Assembly: GCA_016707115.1 (NCBI GenBank)
Contig: JADJIH010000020.1
Location: 50,623-114,622, forward strand
Reading direction: 5' to 3'
Origin: Ignavibacteriales bacterium
GTDB taxonomy: Bacteria > Bacteroidota > Ignavibacteria > Ignavibacteriales > Ignavibacteriaceae
DNA: 64,000 nucleotides
The notes under the pieces are model-generated. The model ran no database searches and was not told the DNA's origin. It worked only from the letters and a program-made list of their open reading frames with translations. Below are positions 1 through 8,378 of the stretch, piece by piece; the stretch's first letter is position 1; each line of letters starts with the position of its first letter. The position numbers and the translations under genes were made by a program.

Positions 1-577
1 CTTTCATATCATCTTTAGTTAACTCTTCAATTTTCATTACTTCGTGTGAAGTTCTGAAACCATCAAAGAAGTGAATAAAAGGAATGCGTGATTCTAAAGT
101 TGCAGCTTGTGCAATCAAAGCAAAATCCATTACTTCCTGAACTGAGTTTGATGATAACAATGCAAAACCTGTTGAGCGTGTTGCCATAACATCTGAATGA
201 TCACCAAAGATTGAAAGTGCAGCAGCAGCAATTGATCTTGCTGAAACGTGAAATACTGTTGAGGTTAATTCGCCGGCGATCTTAAACATATTTGGAATCA
301 TTAACAGCAAACCTTGAGAAGCGGTAAATGTTGTTGTAAGTGCTCCGGTTTGTAATGCGCCATGCACACTACCGGAAGCTCCGCCTTCACTTTGAAGTTC
401 GCTAACTGAAGGAATCATACCCCAAAGATTTTTTTTGTTAACTGCAGCCCAGGCATCGCACCATTCGCCCATATTTGATGAAGGAGTGATAGGATAAATA
501 GCAATTACTTCGTTTGTATTATACGCTACATACGCGGCCGCTTCATTGCCATCGATAGTTACTTTTTTTCTGTCCAT
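1..577 (-). CDS. nifJ: Pyruvate:ferredoxin (flavodoxin) oxidoreductase, N-terminal part (cut by window edge)
   Basis: The enzyme oxidatively decarboxylates pyruvate to acetyl-CoA and CO2 and passes the electrons to ferredoxin or flavodoxin; it is cytoplasmic. Only the first 192 codons are present because the gene runs off the left edge. The ATG at 577 begins MDRKKVTIDGNEAAAYVAYN, followed by YPITPSSNMGEWCDAW (about residue 30), GGASGSVHGALQTGA (about 68) and TFTASQGLLLMIPNM (about 85). These are the substrate and cofactor-domain signatures of domain I of the single-chain enzyme. The TPP-binding and ferredoxin-type domains would lie outside the window, so single-chain NifJ type is inferred from the N-terminus. 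A second 2-oxoacid:ferredoxin oxidoreductase (iorAB) lies near 52-54 kb, which fits an anaerobic or fermentative lifestyle. Confidence 0.88.
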   Translation of the reverse strand, partial: MDRKKVTIDGNEAAAYVAYNTNEVIAIYPITPSSNMGEWCDAWAAVNKKNLWGMIPSVSELQSEGGASGSVHGALQTGALTTTFTASQGLLLMIPNMFKIAGELTSTVFHVSARSIAAAALSIFGDHSDVMATRSTGFALLSSNSVQEVMDFALIAQAATLESRIPFIHFFDGFRTSHEVMKIEELTKDDMK

Positions 578-892
578 TTTTATACCGTTAAGTTATTAGT
601 TTGAAATTTTTTCGGTTATTAAGTGCCTCTCTTTACCCAATAATAGTACCAAGCAAATAGTCCTAAAAACGAAGAATTTGGGTAATAAACAAAGAAATAT
701 TTTAATTGTGAAGAATTAAAAGGAAGTGCTTTTCCCACTTTTAAGAATAATAATTTATGAACGTTAACTATTGAAAAATGTCAAAAGTGACAAAGTAAAC
801 AGCATTCAATTTATTGTCATTAAGATTTATTAAATCTAATTTTGCACCGGGTATAATCACTTACACTTTATAACAACTTTTCAGGAGGTAAG
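578..892. other. Divergent intergenic region between nifJ and a small membrane protein gene
   Basis: This is 315 bases of AT-rich DNA between two divergently read genes, so it should hold both promoters. On the plus strand a perfect TATAAT lies at 852-857, 36 bases before the ATG at 893, but I see no good -35 element at the usual distance. A strong Shine-Dalgarno AGGAGGT lies at 883-889, four to five bases before that ATG. I see no reading frame, RNA gene or repeat in it. Confidence 0.5.
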
Positions 893-1171
893 ATGGATCC
901 TTTGAATACTGGTTTTACAACTAACTACAAACCAATGACAATGGGCGATTGGTTGATAACTTTTCTAATACAAATGGTTCCTTTGGTTGGTTTTATTATG
1001 TTATTCGTTTGGGCTTTTGGTGATGGAACACATCCAAGTAAAAAAACGTGGGCACAAGCTTCTTTGATAATGATGGTGATAGGAATAATTTTAGTTGTTA
1101 TTTTCATAGCTGTAATGTGGACGATGTTCAGTTCATTTTTTAACAGTGCGTATAATATTCAAAGTGTTTAA
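893..1171 (+). CDS. Small two-helix membrane protein, function unknown
   Basis: This 92-residue protein has two clear membrane segments, about residues 21-43 (WLITFLIQMVPLVGFIMLFV) and 55-80 (ASLIMMVIGIILVVIFIAVM). They are joined by a short polar loop with WAFGDGTHPSKKTWA. The pattern WLITFL...P...MLFVWAFG..T.PSKK resembles a widespread family of short hypothetical membrane proteins in Bacteroidota and Firmicutes whose role I do not know. The start is well supported by AGGAGGT at 883-889. The gene stands alone: it diverges from nifJ and is closed by a rho-independent terminator just downstream, so it is monocistronic. There is no signal peptide or catalytic motif. Confidence 0.75.
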   Translation: MDPLNTGFTTNYKPMTMGDWLITFLIQMVPLVGFIMLFVWAFGDGTHPSKKTWAQASLIMMVIGIILVVIFIAVMWTMFSSFFNSAYNIQSV

Positions 1172-1187
1172 GCTTTAAAAGACTTTT

Positions 1188-1218
1188 AACCCGATTCAGA
1201 AATGGATCGGGTTTTTTA
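1188..1218 (+). terminator. Rho-independent terminator after the small membrane protein gene
   Basis: The arms AACCCGAT (1188-1195) and ATCGGGTT (1206-1213) pair around a ten-base loop and run straight into a T tract (GGGTTTTTTATTT). It lies 17 bases after the stop codon. Confidence 0.85.
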
Positions 1219-1305
1219 TTTAATAATACGACCGTTAAAACTTTATTATTTGCTTCTTTGAATATCAATCATCATTTTTCCAATCATACAAAAAAAGGAT
1301 GAACT

Positions 1306-3255
1306 ATGAATATTAAATTCACTCTTTACTTACTTCTCTCAATTCTTTTCGTATCATTTACACAAACTTTTTCCCAGGTAGATAGAAAAGAAGTTGGAAA
1401 TCTTGTTATGGAAAACATTCCTGAAATTCCGCAGCAGTTAAAGGATAGAATTTTCCAGTATCAAAATACACGCGCAGCATCTTTCCAGGATTGGCTTCAC
1501 AATGATGCGGGAATTTTAATCTCAACAAGATTTGGTGAAACTGCACAATTCCATAAAGTTAAAATGCCGGGTGGTTCACGAGAACAAATCACATTCTTTA
1601 CAGAGCCGGTTAGCGGTGCAACTCTTTGTCCTGATAAAAACAAAAATGTTTTTCTTTTTACAAAAGATGTTGGCGGCGGTGAGTTCTATCAGATTTTTTC
1701 TTTTGATCTTGATAATGCCAGCTACAAAATGTTAACTGATGGAAAATCAAGCAACGGCGGAGTTAACTGGAATAACAAAGGAGATAAGTTTTCTTTCTTC
1801 TCCACAAAACGAAACGGAACTGATTGGGATATTTATGTTGCAGATTTAAATAATCCTGAAAAGGCAGAAATGGTTTTAAGTGAAGGCGGCTCTTGGGGTG
1901 CCGGTGATTGGGCTCCGGATGATAAATCTATAATAGTTGGAAAATATGTTTCTGCAAATGAAAGTTATTACTACACTCTTGATCTTGCATCAAAAAAACT
2001 TGAACAGATAAATCCTTCATCAGAAAAAATTGCTTACGGCGGAGCAGTTTTTTCAAAAGATGGAAAAGGAATCTTTATAACCTCAGATGAAAACAGTGAG
2101 TTTCAAAGACTTCGTTATTACGATCTTAAAACAAAAAAGTTTACAGTTCTAACTTCAGATATTAATTGGGATGTTGAATCTTTTACTTTATCCAAACAAG
2201 GTGATAAACTTGCATTTACAGTTAACGAAGATGGAATGGCAAAGCTTTATATGCTCGATACAAAAACAATGAAGTATAATGCTGTTCCGGGAATTCCAGT
2301 CGGACAGGTTTACGGTTTATCTTTTCATCCTGATGGAAAAAAACTTGCAATGGTTTTAAATACTCCTCAATCTTCCGGCGATGTTTCTGTTATGGATCTT
2401 TCCAACAATTCACTCGAGCGTTGGACATACAGTGAAGTTGGCGGATTAAACACTTCCAAATTTTCTATACCGGAATTAATTCACTTTCCATCGTTTGATC
2501 AGGTTGATGGCAAGCCGAGAATGATTCCTGCTTTTATTACAAAACCAAAAGGCAACGGACCATTTCCTGTTGTAATTGATATTCACGGCGGACCGGAAGG
2601 ACAATCTCAACCTTACTTCAATCCAATAAATCAATATTATGCTAACGAAATGGGAATAGTTGTTATTGAACCAAATGTGCGCGGTTCAAGTGGATATGGA
2701 AAATCTTATCTACAACTTGATAACGGATTTAAACGTGAAGAATCTGTTCAGGATATTGGAAAACTTTTAGATTGGATTGCAACTCAGCCTGATCTTGATC
2801 CAAAACGTGTTGCAGTTACAGGCGGATCTTACGGCGGTTATATGGTGCTTGCATCGATGACACATTTTAATGATAGATTAAAATGTGCAGTTGATATTGT
2901 TGGAATAAGCAACTTTGTAACTTTCTTAACAAACACTCAGGATTACAGAAGAGATTTACGAAGAGTTGAGTATGGTGATGAACGTGATCCCAAGATGAAT
3001 GAATTTTTACAAAAGATTTCTCCAACTACAAACGCACATAAAATTACAAAACCATTATTTGTTGTGCAGGGATTAAACGATCCTCGTGTACCTTACACAG
3101 AAGCAGAACAAATGGTAGATAAAATAAGAAAGAACAGCGGAGAAGTTTGGTACTTACTTGCAAAAGATGAAGGACACGGTTTCCGAAAAAAAACTAATCG
3201 TGATTTTTATATCTGGTCTGAAGTTTTGTTTTTAGAAAAGTATTTGTTGAAGTAG
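1306..3255 (+). CDS. Secreted S9-family prolyl oligopeptidase-type serine peptidase
   Basis: This 649-residue exported peptidase has a signal peptide at residues 1-24 (ending QTFSQ) and a TolB/WD40-like beta-propeller over about 50-390, with strands such as DGKSSNGGVNWNNKGDKFSF. A C-terminal alpha/beta-hydrolase domain covers about 400-649. The catalytic triad is visible: Ser508 in GGSYGGYM, Asp592 in LNDPRVPY and His624 in DEGHGF. The oxyanion region DIHGGPEGQ lies near 425. Family members cleave short peptides, often as dipeptidyl or acylaminoacyl peptidases; substrate specificity cannot be read here. The signal peptide places it in the periplasm or outside the cell. It has its own terminator and convergent neighbours. 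AAAGGATG precedes the start codon. Confidence 0.92.
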   Translation: MNIKFTLYLLLSILFVSFTQTFSQVDRKEVGNLVMENIPEIPQQLKDRIFQYQNTRAASFQDWLHNDAGILISTRFGETAQFHKVKMPGGSREQITFFTEPVSGATLCPDKNKNVFLFTKDVGGGEFYQIFSFDLDNASYKMLTDGKSSNGGVNWNNKGDKFSFFSTKRNGTDWDIYVADLNNPEKAEMVLSEGGSWGAGDWAPDDKSIIVGKYVSANESYYYTLDLASKKLEQINPSSEKIAYGGAVFSKDGKGIFITSDENSEFQRLRYYDLKTKKFTVLTSDINWDVESFTLSKQGDKLAFTVNEDGMAKLYMLDTKTMKYNAVPGIPVGQVYGLSFHPDGKKLAMVLNTPQSSGDVSVMDLSNNSLERWTYSEVGGLNTSKFSIPELIHFPSFDQVDGKPRMIPAFITKPKGNGPFPVVIDIHGGPEGQSQPYFNPINQYYANEMGIVVIEPNVRGSSGYGKSYLQLDNGFKREESVQDIGKLLDWIATQPDLDPKRVAVTGGSYGGYMVLASMTHFNDRLKCAVDIVGISNFVTFLTNTQDYRRDLRRVEYGDERDPKMNEFLQKISPTTNAHKITKPLFVVQGLNDPRVPYTEAEQMVDKIRKNSGEVWYLLAKDEGHGFRKKTNRDFYIWSEVLFLEKYLLK

Positions 3256-3263
3256 ACAGTTAC

Positions 3264-3297
3264 AACAAACCCAGTTTCTTTGAGAAACTGGGTTTGT
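3264..3297 (+). terminator. Long hairpin terminator after the S9 peptidase gene
   Basis: A 14-base perfect stem, ACAAACCCAGTTTC with GAAACTGGGTTTGT, closes a three- to four-base loop and is followed by a T-rich stretch. It sits between two convergent genes and may stop transcription from both sides, although the T tract is better on the plus strand. Confidence 0.8.
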
Positions 3298-3313
3298 ATT
3301 ATTTCTGATTTCT

Positions 3314-4372
3314 TTATTCTGCTTCTAAAGTTATCTGTATTTCCTGCCCCTCATTTAAATCTATCACAACATCTTTTTGTACAACTTTATAACCTGGTTT
3401 ATAAATAACCAGTTTCAAATTATTTCTAAGCCTAAATTCACCTAAAGGAGTTGGATCAGCTTCACCTGTAAGATAAAAATTCTGACCAAAGGGAATATCA
3501 TCATACTCAATTTGAAAGGCTCCGGATTTTGTTATAGTATTTGGCACAACAGTTAGAATTGACTGATCATAACTTCTGAATGTTTTTAAAATATTTTTTT
3601 CCAGTGTATATGCTGAATCAGATTCCTGAATACGTAATAATACTTTAAATGCATTACCTGGAAGTGAATCTGGTTGAAGGATTAAACTATAATATCCAGC
3701 ATTTTTCTGAAAATCGAAAAGATTAACCAGAACTGATTTATCACTAAAACGGCAAACATCCATTTTAACATTCGCTTGTTTTCTTAATTGGAATTGAATA
3801 GTTGCAGAAAGATCAAATGGATTTGGGAAGTTCTGTGATAGGACTGTCTGAGCCGGAGTTTCTAATTCAACCTCAACAATAGGACTATATTCAAAAGTGC
3901 TGTCAACGCTAATTATTTTCAACCTGTACGAATATAAACCATTGTTAACATATGTATCTGAATATGCATAATTTCTTACTTCATTGGTTGTTCCAGCTCC
4001 GGCAACAAAACCAATTGTGTTAAAATCATTAATCGTATTTATCTTTCTTTGAATTTCAAATCCAAGATTTTCTGACTCGGTTGCAGTACTCCAACTCAAT
4101 TTTACATTGTTTTCTAAAACCGAAGCTAAAAACGAGATAAGTTCAACACTACTTATTCCTGTTGGTTTATCTATACCAAAATGAGTTTGTGTTCTAGGAA
4201 GACTTTGCCCATAATCATAAATTATAAAAACTTTCACATCAGAAAGTAGGTTCCCTTGTTCATCTTTTACAATTCCCTTTAGAAGTTTCTCTTTTGTTGG
4301 CTCTGTTGTACTATCACACCCAAAGTTTATAACTAAAAAAGCAAATAAAAACAATAAGATATATATTTTCAT
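3314..4372 (-). CDS. Outer-surface lipoprotein with carboxypeptidase-regulatory-like and PEGA-like ends and an internal T9SS-like segment
   Basis: This 352-residue lipoprotein has a signal MKIYILLFLFAFLVINFGC with Cys19 as the lipidation site. After it come a short carboxypeptidase-regulatory-like strand pair (LLKGIVKDEQGNLLSDVKVF, about 33-52), then a fibronectin-like segment with LSWSTATESENLGFEIQ (about 92-110). The motif SQNFPNPFD (about 180) normally opens the T9SS C-terminal domain, but here it is internal and the chain continues for about 170 residues. The end resembles a PEGA-type surface repeat (YKPGYKVVQKDVVIDL). No catalytic motif is seen, so a structural or cell-surface binding role is only a guess. 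It is monocistronic, convergent with the S9 peptidase and upstream of nothing obviously related. Confidence 0.7.
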   Translation of the reverse strand: MKIYILLFLFAFLVINFGCDSTTEPTKEKLLKGIVKDEQGNLLSDVKVFIIYDYGQSLPRTQTHFGIDKPTGISSVELISFLASVLENNVKLSWSTATESENLGFEIQRKINTINDFNTIGFVAGAGTTNEVRNYAYSDTYVNNGLYSYRLKIISVDSTFEYSPIVEVELETPAQTVLSQNFPNPFDLSATIQFQLRKQANVKMDVCRFSDKSVLVNLFDFQKNAGYYSLILQPDSLPGNAFKVLLRIQESDSAYTLEKNILKTFRSYDQSILTVVPNTITKSGAFQIEYDDIPFGQNFYLTGEADPTPLGEFRLRNNLKLVIYKPGYKVVQKDVVIDLNEGQEIQITLEAE

Positions 4373-4442
4373 AAATGCTCCCCGTAATAATTTATTAATG
4401 ATTTAATCTAATTTGATCTCAATTAATTTCATTCAATAGTTA

Positions 4443-5525
4443 TTAACTATGCCTTACAGAAATTATATCTCCATCTTTAACAATATATTCTTTTCCTTCA
4501 AGTCGCCATTTGCCAAGTTCTTTTGCTTTTGCGAATGAACCTGTTTCAATAAAATCATCGTAATGCACAACTTCTGCACGAATAAACTTTTTGAAAAAAT
4601 CTGTGTGAATTTCTCCAGCCGCTTCCTGCGCTGTCATTCCTTTTTTAATTGTCCACGCACGGCACTCATCTTCACCTGCAGTTAAGAAAGATTGAAGTCC
4701 AAGTAAATCATATGCTTCTCTAATCAACTTATCCAAAGCGGATTCAGTAATGCCATAATCACTCATAAATACGCTTGCATCTTCTTCAGGCAGATCAGCC
4801 ATCTCTTTTTCAATCTGTCCAAAGAATGATAATGCTTTTGTATTAGGGGCAAGTTTATTTTTTACGAGCTCTTCTAAATACTTTCCGGTATCCTTTATTT
4901 GTGATTCATCAAAGTTTAAAGCTATAAGCATTGGCTTAACAGAAAGCAGTTGATAAGTTTTTAAAATATGTAATTCGTCTTTTGTAAGATTTGCATCGCG
5001 TAATGGTTTTTCAGTTTGTAGAATTTCATAACACTTTTCAAGTACAGGTAACTCACGTTTAAGATTATCATCCTGAGTTTTTAAGATTTGCTTCTTAATT
5101 GTCTCTAATCTTTTTTCAAGAATTGCTAAATCAGATAAAATAAATTCTGTTTCAAATGAATTTATATCGCGCATCATATTTATTGAGCCATCCGGATGCG
5201 GAACTGTTTCGTTTTCAAATAATCTTACAACCTGAACAAGTGCATCATTTGTTTTTACTTTGCCTAAAAAATTTCCTGTAAACTGTGTTGAGCCTGAATC
5301 ACCTTTTTGCAAACCAACAACGTCAACCACTTCAATCGTGGCATTAACCTTTTTCTTTGGGACGAACATTTCTGTTAGCTTATCCAATCTTGCATCCGGC
5401 ACCTTAATCATGGCTTGATGTGCTTCAGATTTTGAAAGTTCGTTTGGATCAAGTAAAGTTTTTGTTATTGTTTGAAAGAGAGTTGATTTTCCTGTAAATG
5501 GCAGTCCAACAATTCCTATTTGCAT
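4443..5525 (-). CDS. ychF: YchF/OLA1-family translation-associated ATPase
   Basis: YchF is a cytoplasmic P-loop NTPase of the Obg group that binds ATP rather than GTP and associates with ribosomes. The 360-residue chain fits the family (about 363). The P-loop is GLPFTGKST at residues 7-15, where most members read GLPNVGKST. Switch II is DVVGLQKGDSG (about 68). The specificity loop ALNFDESQ (about 202) lacks the NKxD of GTPases, as usual for YchF. The C-terminal TGS/DUF933 domain is clear: AWTIKKGMTAQEAAGEIHTD, then EYIVKDGDIISVRHS at the end. The helical insert with LAILEKRLETIKKQI (about 133) is also typical. It stands alone between a lipoprotein gene and trpB2. Confidence 0.93.
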   Translation of the reverse strand: MQIGIVGLPFTGKSTLFQTITKTLLDPNELSKSEAHQAMIKVPDARLDKLTEMFVPKKKVNATIEVVDVVGLQKGDSGSTQFTGNFLGKVKTNDALVQVVRLFENETVPHPDGSINMMRDINSFETEFILSDLAILEKRLETIKKQILKTQDDNLKRELPVLEKCYEILQTEKPLRDANLTKDELHILKTYQLLSVKPMLIALNFDESQIKDTGKYLEELVKNKLAPNTKALSFFGQIEKEMADLPEEDASVFMSDYGITESALDKLIREAYDLLGLQSFLTAGEDECRAWTIKKGMTAQEAAGEIHTDFFKKFIRAEVVHYDDFIETGSFAKAKELGKWRLEGKEYIVKDGDIISVRHS

Positions 5526-5906
5526 TTATTCCTCTGGTTAAAATTTCTTAATGATTGTATGCAAATATACAAAGATATTTTGGTCTGGATTTCGTAAAAC
5601 AGAATTTATTCTGTTTATGCACCTAAAGTGACTTGTAAAAAGTAACAGACTAAAGTCTGTTCTACGAAGACAAATTATTTTTTGATTGCTTGACATTAGA
5701 AACATCAAATTCTATCTTGCACCAGAAATTCAAACAAAAAAATCTTGAACAAAAAACTTACATATAACAACTTCTCTTTTTCTGCTAGTCATACTTGGCC
5801 TTGGCGCCGCTAATCTTTTACATATTCTCAAAATCCGTACAATCTTTTTAAACTTAGTTAATCACTAATTATTTATTCATTTATTTAATCTTAAAAGGAG
5901 TGCTCT
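5526..5906. other. Intergenic region with a small perfect hairpin
   Basis: This is 381 bases between divergent ychF and trpB2. The only structure I see is a perfect inverted repeat, AACAGACT-AA-AGTCTGTT, at 5644-5661. It is not followed by a T tract, so it looks like a short palindromic repeat unit rather than a terminator. The rest is AT-rich and presumably holds the two promoters. I found no reading frame or RNA gene. Confidence 0.45.
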
Positions 5907-7274
5907 ATGAGTGCATCAAAAAAAATTCTGTTAAACGAATCAGAAATGCCGCAAAACTATTACAACATTCAGGCAGATATGCCAAATCCAATGCTGCCGC
6001 CGCTTCATCCGGGAACAAAACAGCCAATTGGTCCGCAAGATCTTGCAGCATTATTTCCAATGGAATTAATTAAGCAGGAAGTTTCGCAGGAAAGATATAT
6101 TGAAATTCCTGATGAGGTAAGAAATATTTATAAACTTTATCGTCCAACTCCGCTTTACCGTGCATTTGAATTAGAAAAACTTTTAGATACTCCGGCAAAA
6201 ATTTATTATAAGTATGAAGGTGTAAGTCCGGCAGGATCACACAAACCAAACACGGCAATTGCACAAGCATTTTATAATAAGATGGAAGGTGTAAAAGGTT
6301 TAACTACAGAAACAGGCGCGGGACAATGGGGCAGTGCGTTAAGTTTTGCTTGTCAGAAGTTTGGTTTAAGCTGTGAGGTTTACATGGTTAAAATTAGCTA
6401 TGATCAAAAACCTTACAGAAAAGTTATGATGAATACTTGGGGCGCAACTGTTATCGCTTCTCCAAGTAGAAATACAAATTCAGGCAGATCAATCCTGGAA
6501 CAGGATCCAAATTCACCCGGCAGTTTAGGTATTGCTATCTCGGAAGCTGTTGAACGCGCAGCAACAACAGAAGGAATAAATTACGCACTTGGAAGTGTTC
6601 TTAATCATGTTCTTCTTCATCAAACTGTAATCGGGCAGGAAGCAATAACGCAATTAGAAATGGCAGGAGATTTTCCTGATGTTGTTGTTGCGCCATTTGG
6701 CGGCGGATCAAACTTTGCGGGAATCGCATTTCCATTTTTACGTTACAATTTCCAGGAAGGAAAAAAAGTTCGCTGTATTGCTGTTGAACCTGCATCATGT
6801 CCAAAACTAACTAAAGGTGAATTTAGATATGATTTTGGTGATACAGTTGGATTAACTCCACTTATTCCAATGTACACGCTCGGTCATACATTCGTTCCGG
6901 AGCCTATTCATGCTGGCGGATTAAGATATCACGGAGCTGGGGCAATAGTAAGCCAGTTATTAAAAGATAAATTAATTGAAGCATCAGCAATACCACAATT
7001 AGAATGTTTTGAAGCTGGAGTTAAGTTTGCACAGACCGAAGGAATAATTCCAGCACCGGAGGCAACGCATGGAATTGCGCAAGTTATTCGTGAAGCACAA
7101 AAAGCTAAGATTGAGGGAAAACAAAAAATAATTTTATTTAATCTTTGCGGACACGGTTACTTTGATATGAGTGCTTATCAAGCCTACTTTAATGGTGAGT
7201 TACAGGATCACGAATTAACTGATAAAGAGCTTTATTCAGCATTAAGAGAACTTGATACTCCTGTTACAGTTTAG
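5907..7274 (+). CDS. trpB: TrpB2-type tryptophan synthase beta chain
   Basis: This PLP enzyme joins indole and serine to make tryptophan. The 455-residue length and the N-terminal extension (NIQADMPNPMLPPLHPGTKQ, about residue 19) are typical of the TrpB2 branch; classical TrpB is about 400 residues. The PLP lysine is Lys113 in AGSHKPNTA. GAGQWGSALSF (about 137) is the substrate loop, GGGSNFAG (about 272) binds the PLP phosphate, and LCGHGYFDM (about 412) closes the fold. No trpA or other trp genes are adjacent, which is usual for stand-alone TrpB2; such enzymes may salvage indole instead of partnering TrpA. AAAGGAG lies just before the start. A hairpin follows the stop. Confidence 0.92.
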   Translation: MSASKKILLNESEMPQNYYNIQADMPNPMLPPLHPGTKQPIGPQDLAALFPMELIKQEVSQERYIEIPDEVRNIYKLYRPTPLYRAFELEKLLDTPAKIYYKYEGVSPAGSHKPNTAIAQAFYNKMEGVKGLTTETGAGQWGSALSFACQKFGLSCEVYMVKISYDQKPYRKVMMNTWGATVIASPSRNTNSGRSILEQDPNSPGSLGIAISEAVERAATTEGINYALGSVLNHVLLHQTVIGQEAITQLEMAGDFPDVVVAPFGGGSNFAGIAFPFLRYNFQEGKKVRCIAVEPASCPKLTKGEFRYDFGDTVGLTPLIPMYTLGHTFVPEPIHAGGLRYHGAGAIVSQLLKDKLIEASAIPQLECFEAGVKFAQTEGIIPAPEATHGIAQVIREAQKAKIEGKQKIILFNLCGHGYFDMSAYQAYFNGELQDHELTDKELYSALRELDTPVTV

Positions 7275-7284
7275 TTAAAGATTC

Positions 7285-7317
7285 AAAGATGACATCTCTT
7301 AAAAAGATGTCATCTTT
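7285..7317 (+). repeat. Palindromic repeat copy 1, possible terminator after trpB
   Basis: The 13-base arms AAAGATGACATCT and AGATGTCATCTTT pair around CTTAAAA. The same AGATGACATCT core recurs as a hairpin at 8333-8363, so the pair flanks the M48 peptidase gene. There is no strong T run after it. Confidence 0.7.
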
Positions 7318-7517
7318 AACAAAAGATGGGTTTGGTTTTTAATCTTTTTCAAATGAAAATATTTTATCTTTGTTCACAAATTTAAGTCGATTAATTTAAA
7401 TAAAAGATGTAGTTCCAGTTTCATCCTTTTGATGGATTGACGCATTCAAATCATGTTTATATATTTTAATCAATAATAGTATGGATAAATAAAATATTAT
7501 CAAGTAAGAGGTTAAAA

Positions 7518-8321
7518 ATGAAACTATTAAAAATATTTGTTCCGATAATTTTACTAGCATTTACAGTTTATTATTGCAGCACGGTTCCAATTACCGGCAG
7601 ATCGCAGCTTAGTTTAGTTTCTGCAAGTGAAATGAATGCAATGAGTTTTGCTCAATACGGTGAATTTTTACAGCAAAACAAACTTAGCTCAAATAAGTCT
7701 GATGTTGAAATGGTAAGACGTGTTGGCAGTAATATTCAAAGAGCTGTAGAAACTTACTTTGCAAAAAATAATTTGTCTAAAGAATTAGCTGGATATGCAT
7801 GGGAATTTAATGTTGTTGAAAGTGAAGAAGTAAATGCTTGGTGTATGCCCGGTGGAAAAGTTGTTGTTTACACAGGAATTCTTCCAATCACAAAAGATGA
7901 AACAGGTTTAGCGGTTGTGATGGGGCACGAAATTGCACACGCAGTTGCGCAACACGGAGCTGAAAGAATGAGCCAAGGATTATTGCAAGAACTTGGCGGA
8001 GTTGCACTTTCAGTTGCTTTAGCAAATGAACCACAAGAAACTCAATCACTTTTTTATACTGCTTATGGCGTCGGCACAACTGTAGGTGTAATGCTTCCAT
8101 TCAGCAGAACACACGAAAGTGAAGCTGATAGATTAGGGTTGGTATTTATGGCTATGGCCGGATATGATCCAACTGCTGCAGTGGATTTCTGGACAAGGAT
8201 GTCTCAGAAAAGCGGTGGCGGTGCTCCACCAGAATTTCTAAGTACACACCCTTCAGATGCAACAAGAATTGCTGATATTAAAAAACATTTGCCTGAAGCT
8301 TTGAGTTATTATAAGAAATAG
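7518..8321 (+). CDS. M48-family zinc metallopeptidase lipoprotein
   Basis: This 267-residue lipoprotein peptidase has a short signal with the lipobox TVYYC (Cys20). It is followed by VPITGRSQLSLVSASEMN, the usual N-terminus of periplasmic M48C/Oma1-like peptidases of the BepA/YcaL/LoiP type. The zinc site is HEIAH at 137-141 with the third ligand Glu200 in ESEADRLG. Family members act in outer-membrane protein quality control or lipoprotein turnover; the exact substrate here is unknown. The C-terminus has the usual FLSTHPSDATRI. AAGAGG (7507-7512) lies six bases before the ATG. The gene is monocistronic and flanked on both sides by copies of the same hairpin. Confidence 0.92.
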   Translation: MKLLKIFVPIILLAFTVYYCSTVPITGRSQLSLVSASEMNAMSFAQYGEFLQQNKLSSNKSDVEMVRRVGSNIQRAVETYFAKNNLSKELAGYAWEFNVVESEEVNAWCMPGGKVVVYTGILPITKDETGLAVVMGHEIAHAVAQHGAERMSQGLLQELGGVALSVALANEPQETQSLFYTAYGVGTTVGVMLPFSRTHESEADRLGLVFMAMAGYDPTAAVDFWTRMSQKSGGGAPPEFLSTHPSDATRIADIKKHLPEALSYYKK

Positions 8322-8332
8322 GATTTGAAATT

Positions 8333-8363
8333 GAGATGACATCTTTTTAAAAGATGTCATCTC
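8333..8363. repeat. Palindromic repeat copy 2, between convergent genes
   Basis: A perfect 15-base stem, GAGATGACATCTTTT and AAAAGATGTCATCTC, has a one- to two-base loop. It shares the AGATGACATCT core with the hairpin at 7285-7317. It sits between the convergent M48 and propeller genes and could also end their transcripts. Confidence 0.7.
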
Positions 8364-8378
8364 TAAAATATTTTTTAC

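Noticed and set aside
7285..7317. Riboswitch or attenuator for the M48 gene
   Set aside because: It is a single simple hairpin 200 bases before the start, and its twin lies downstream of the gene, so a repeat or terminator role is more likely.
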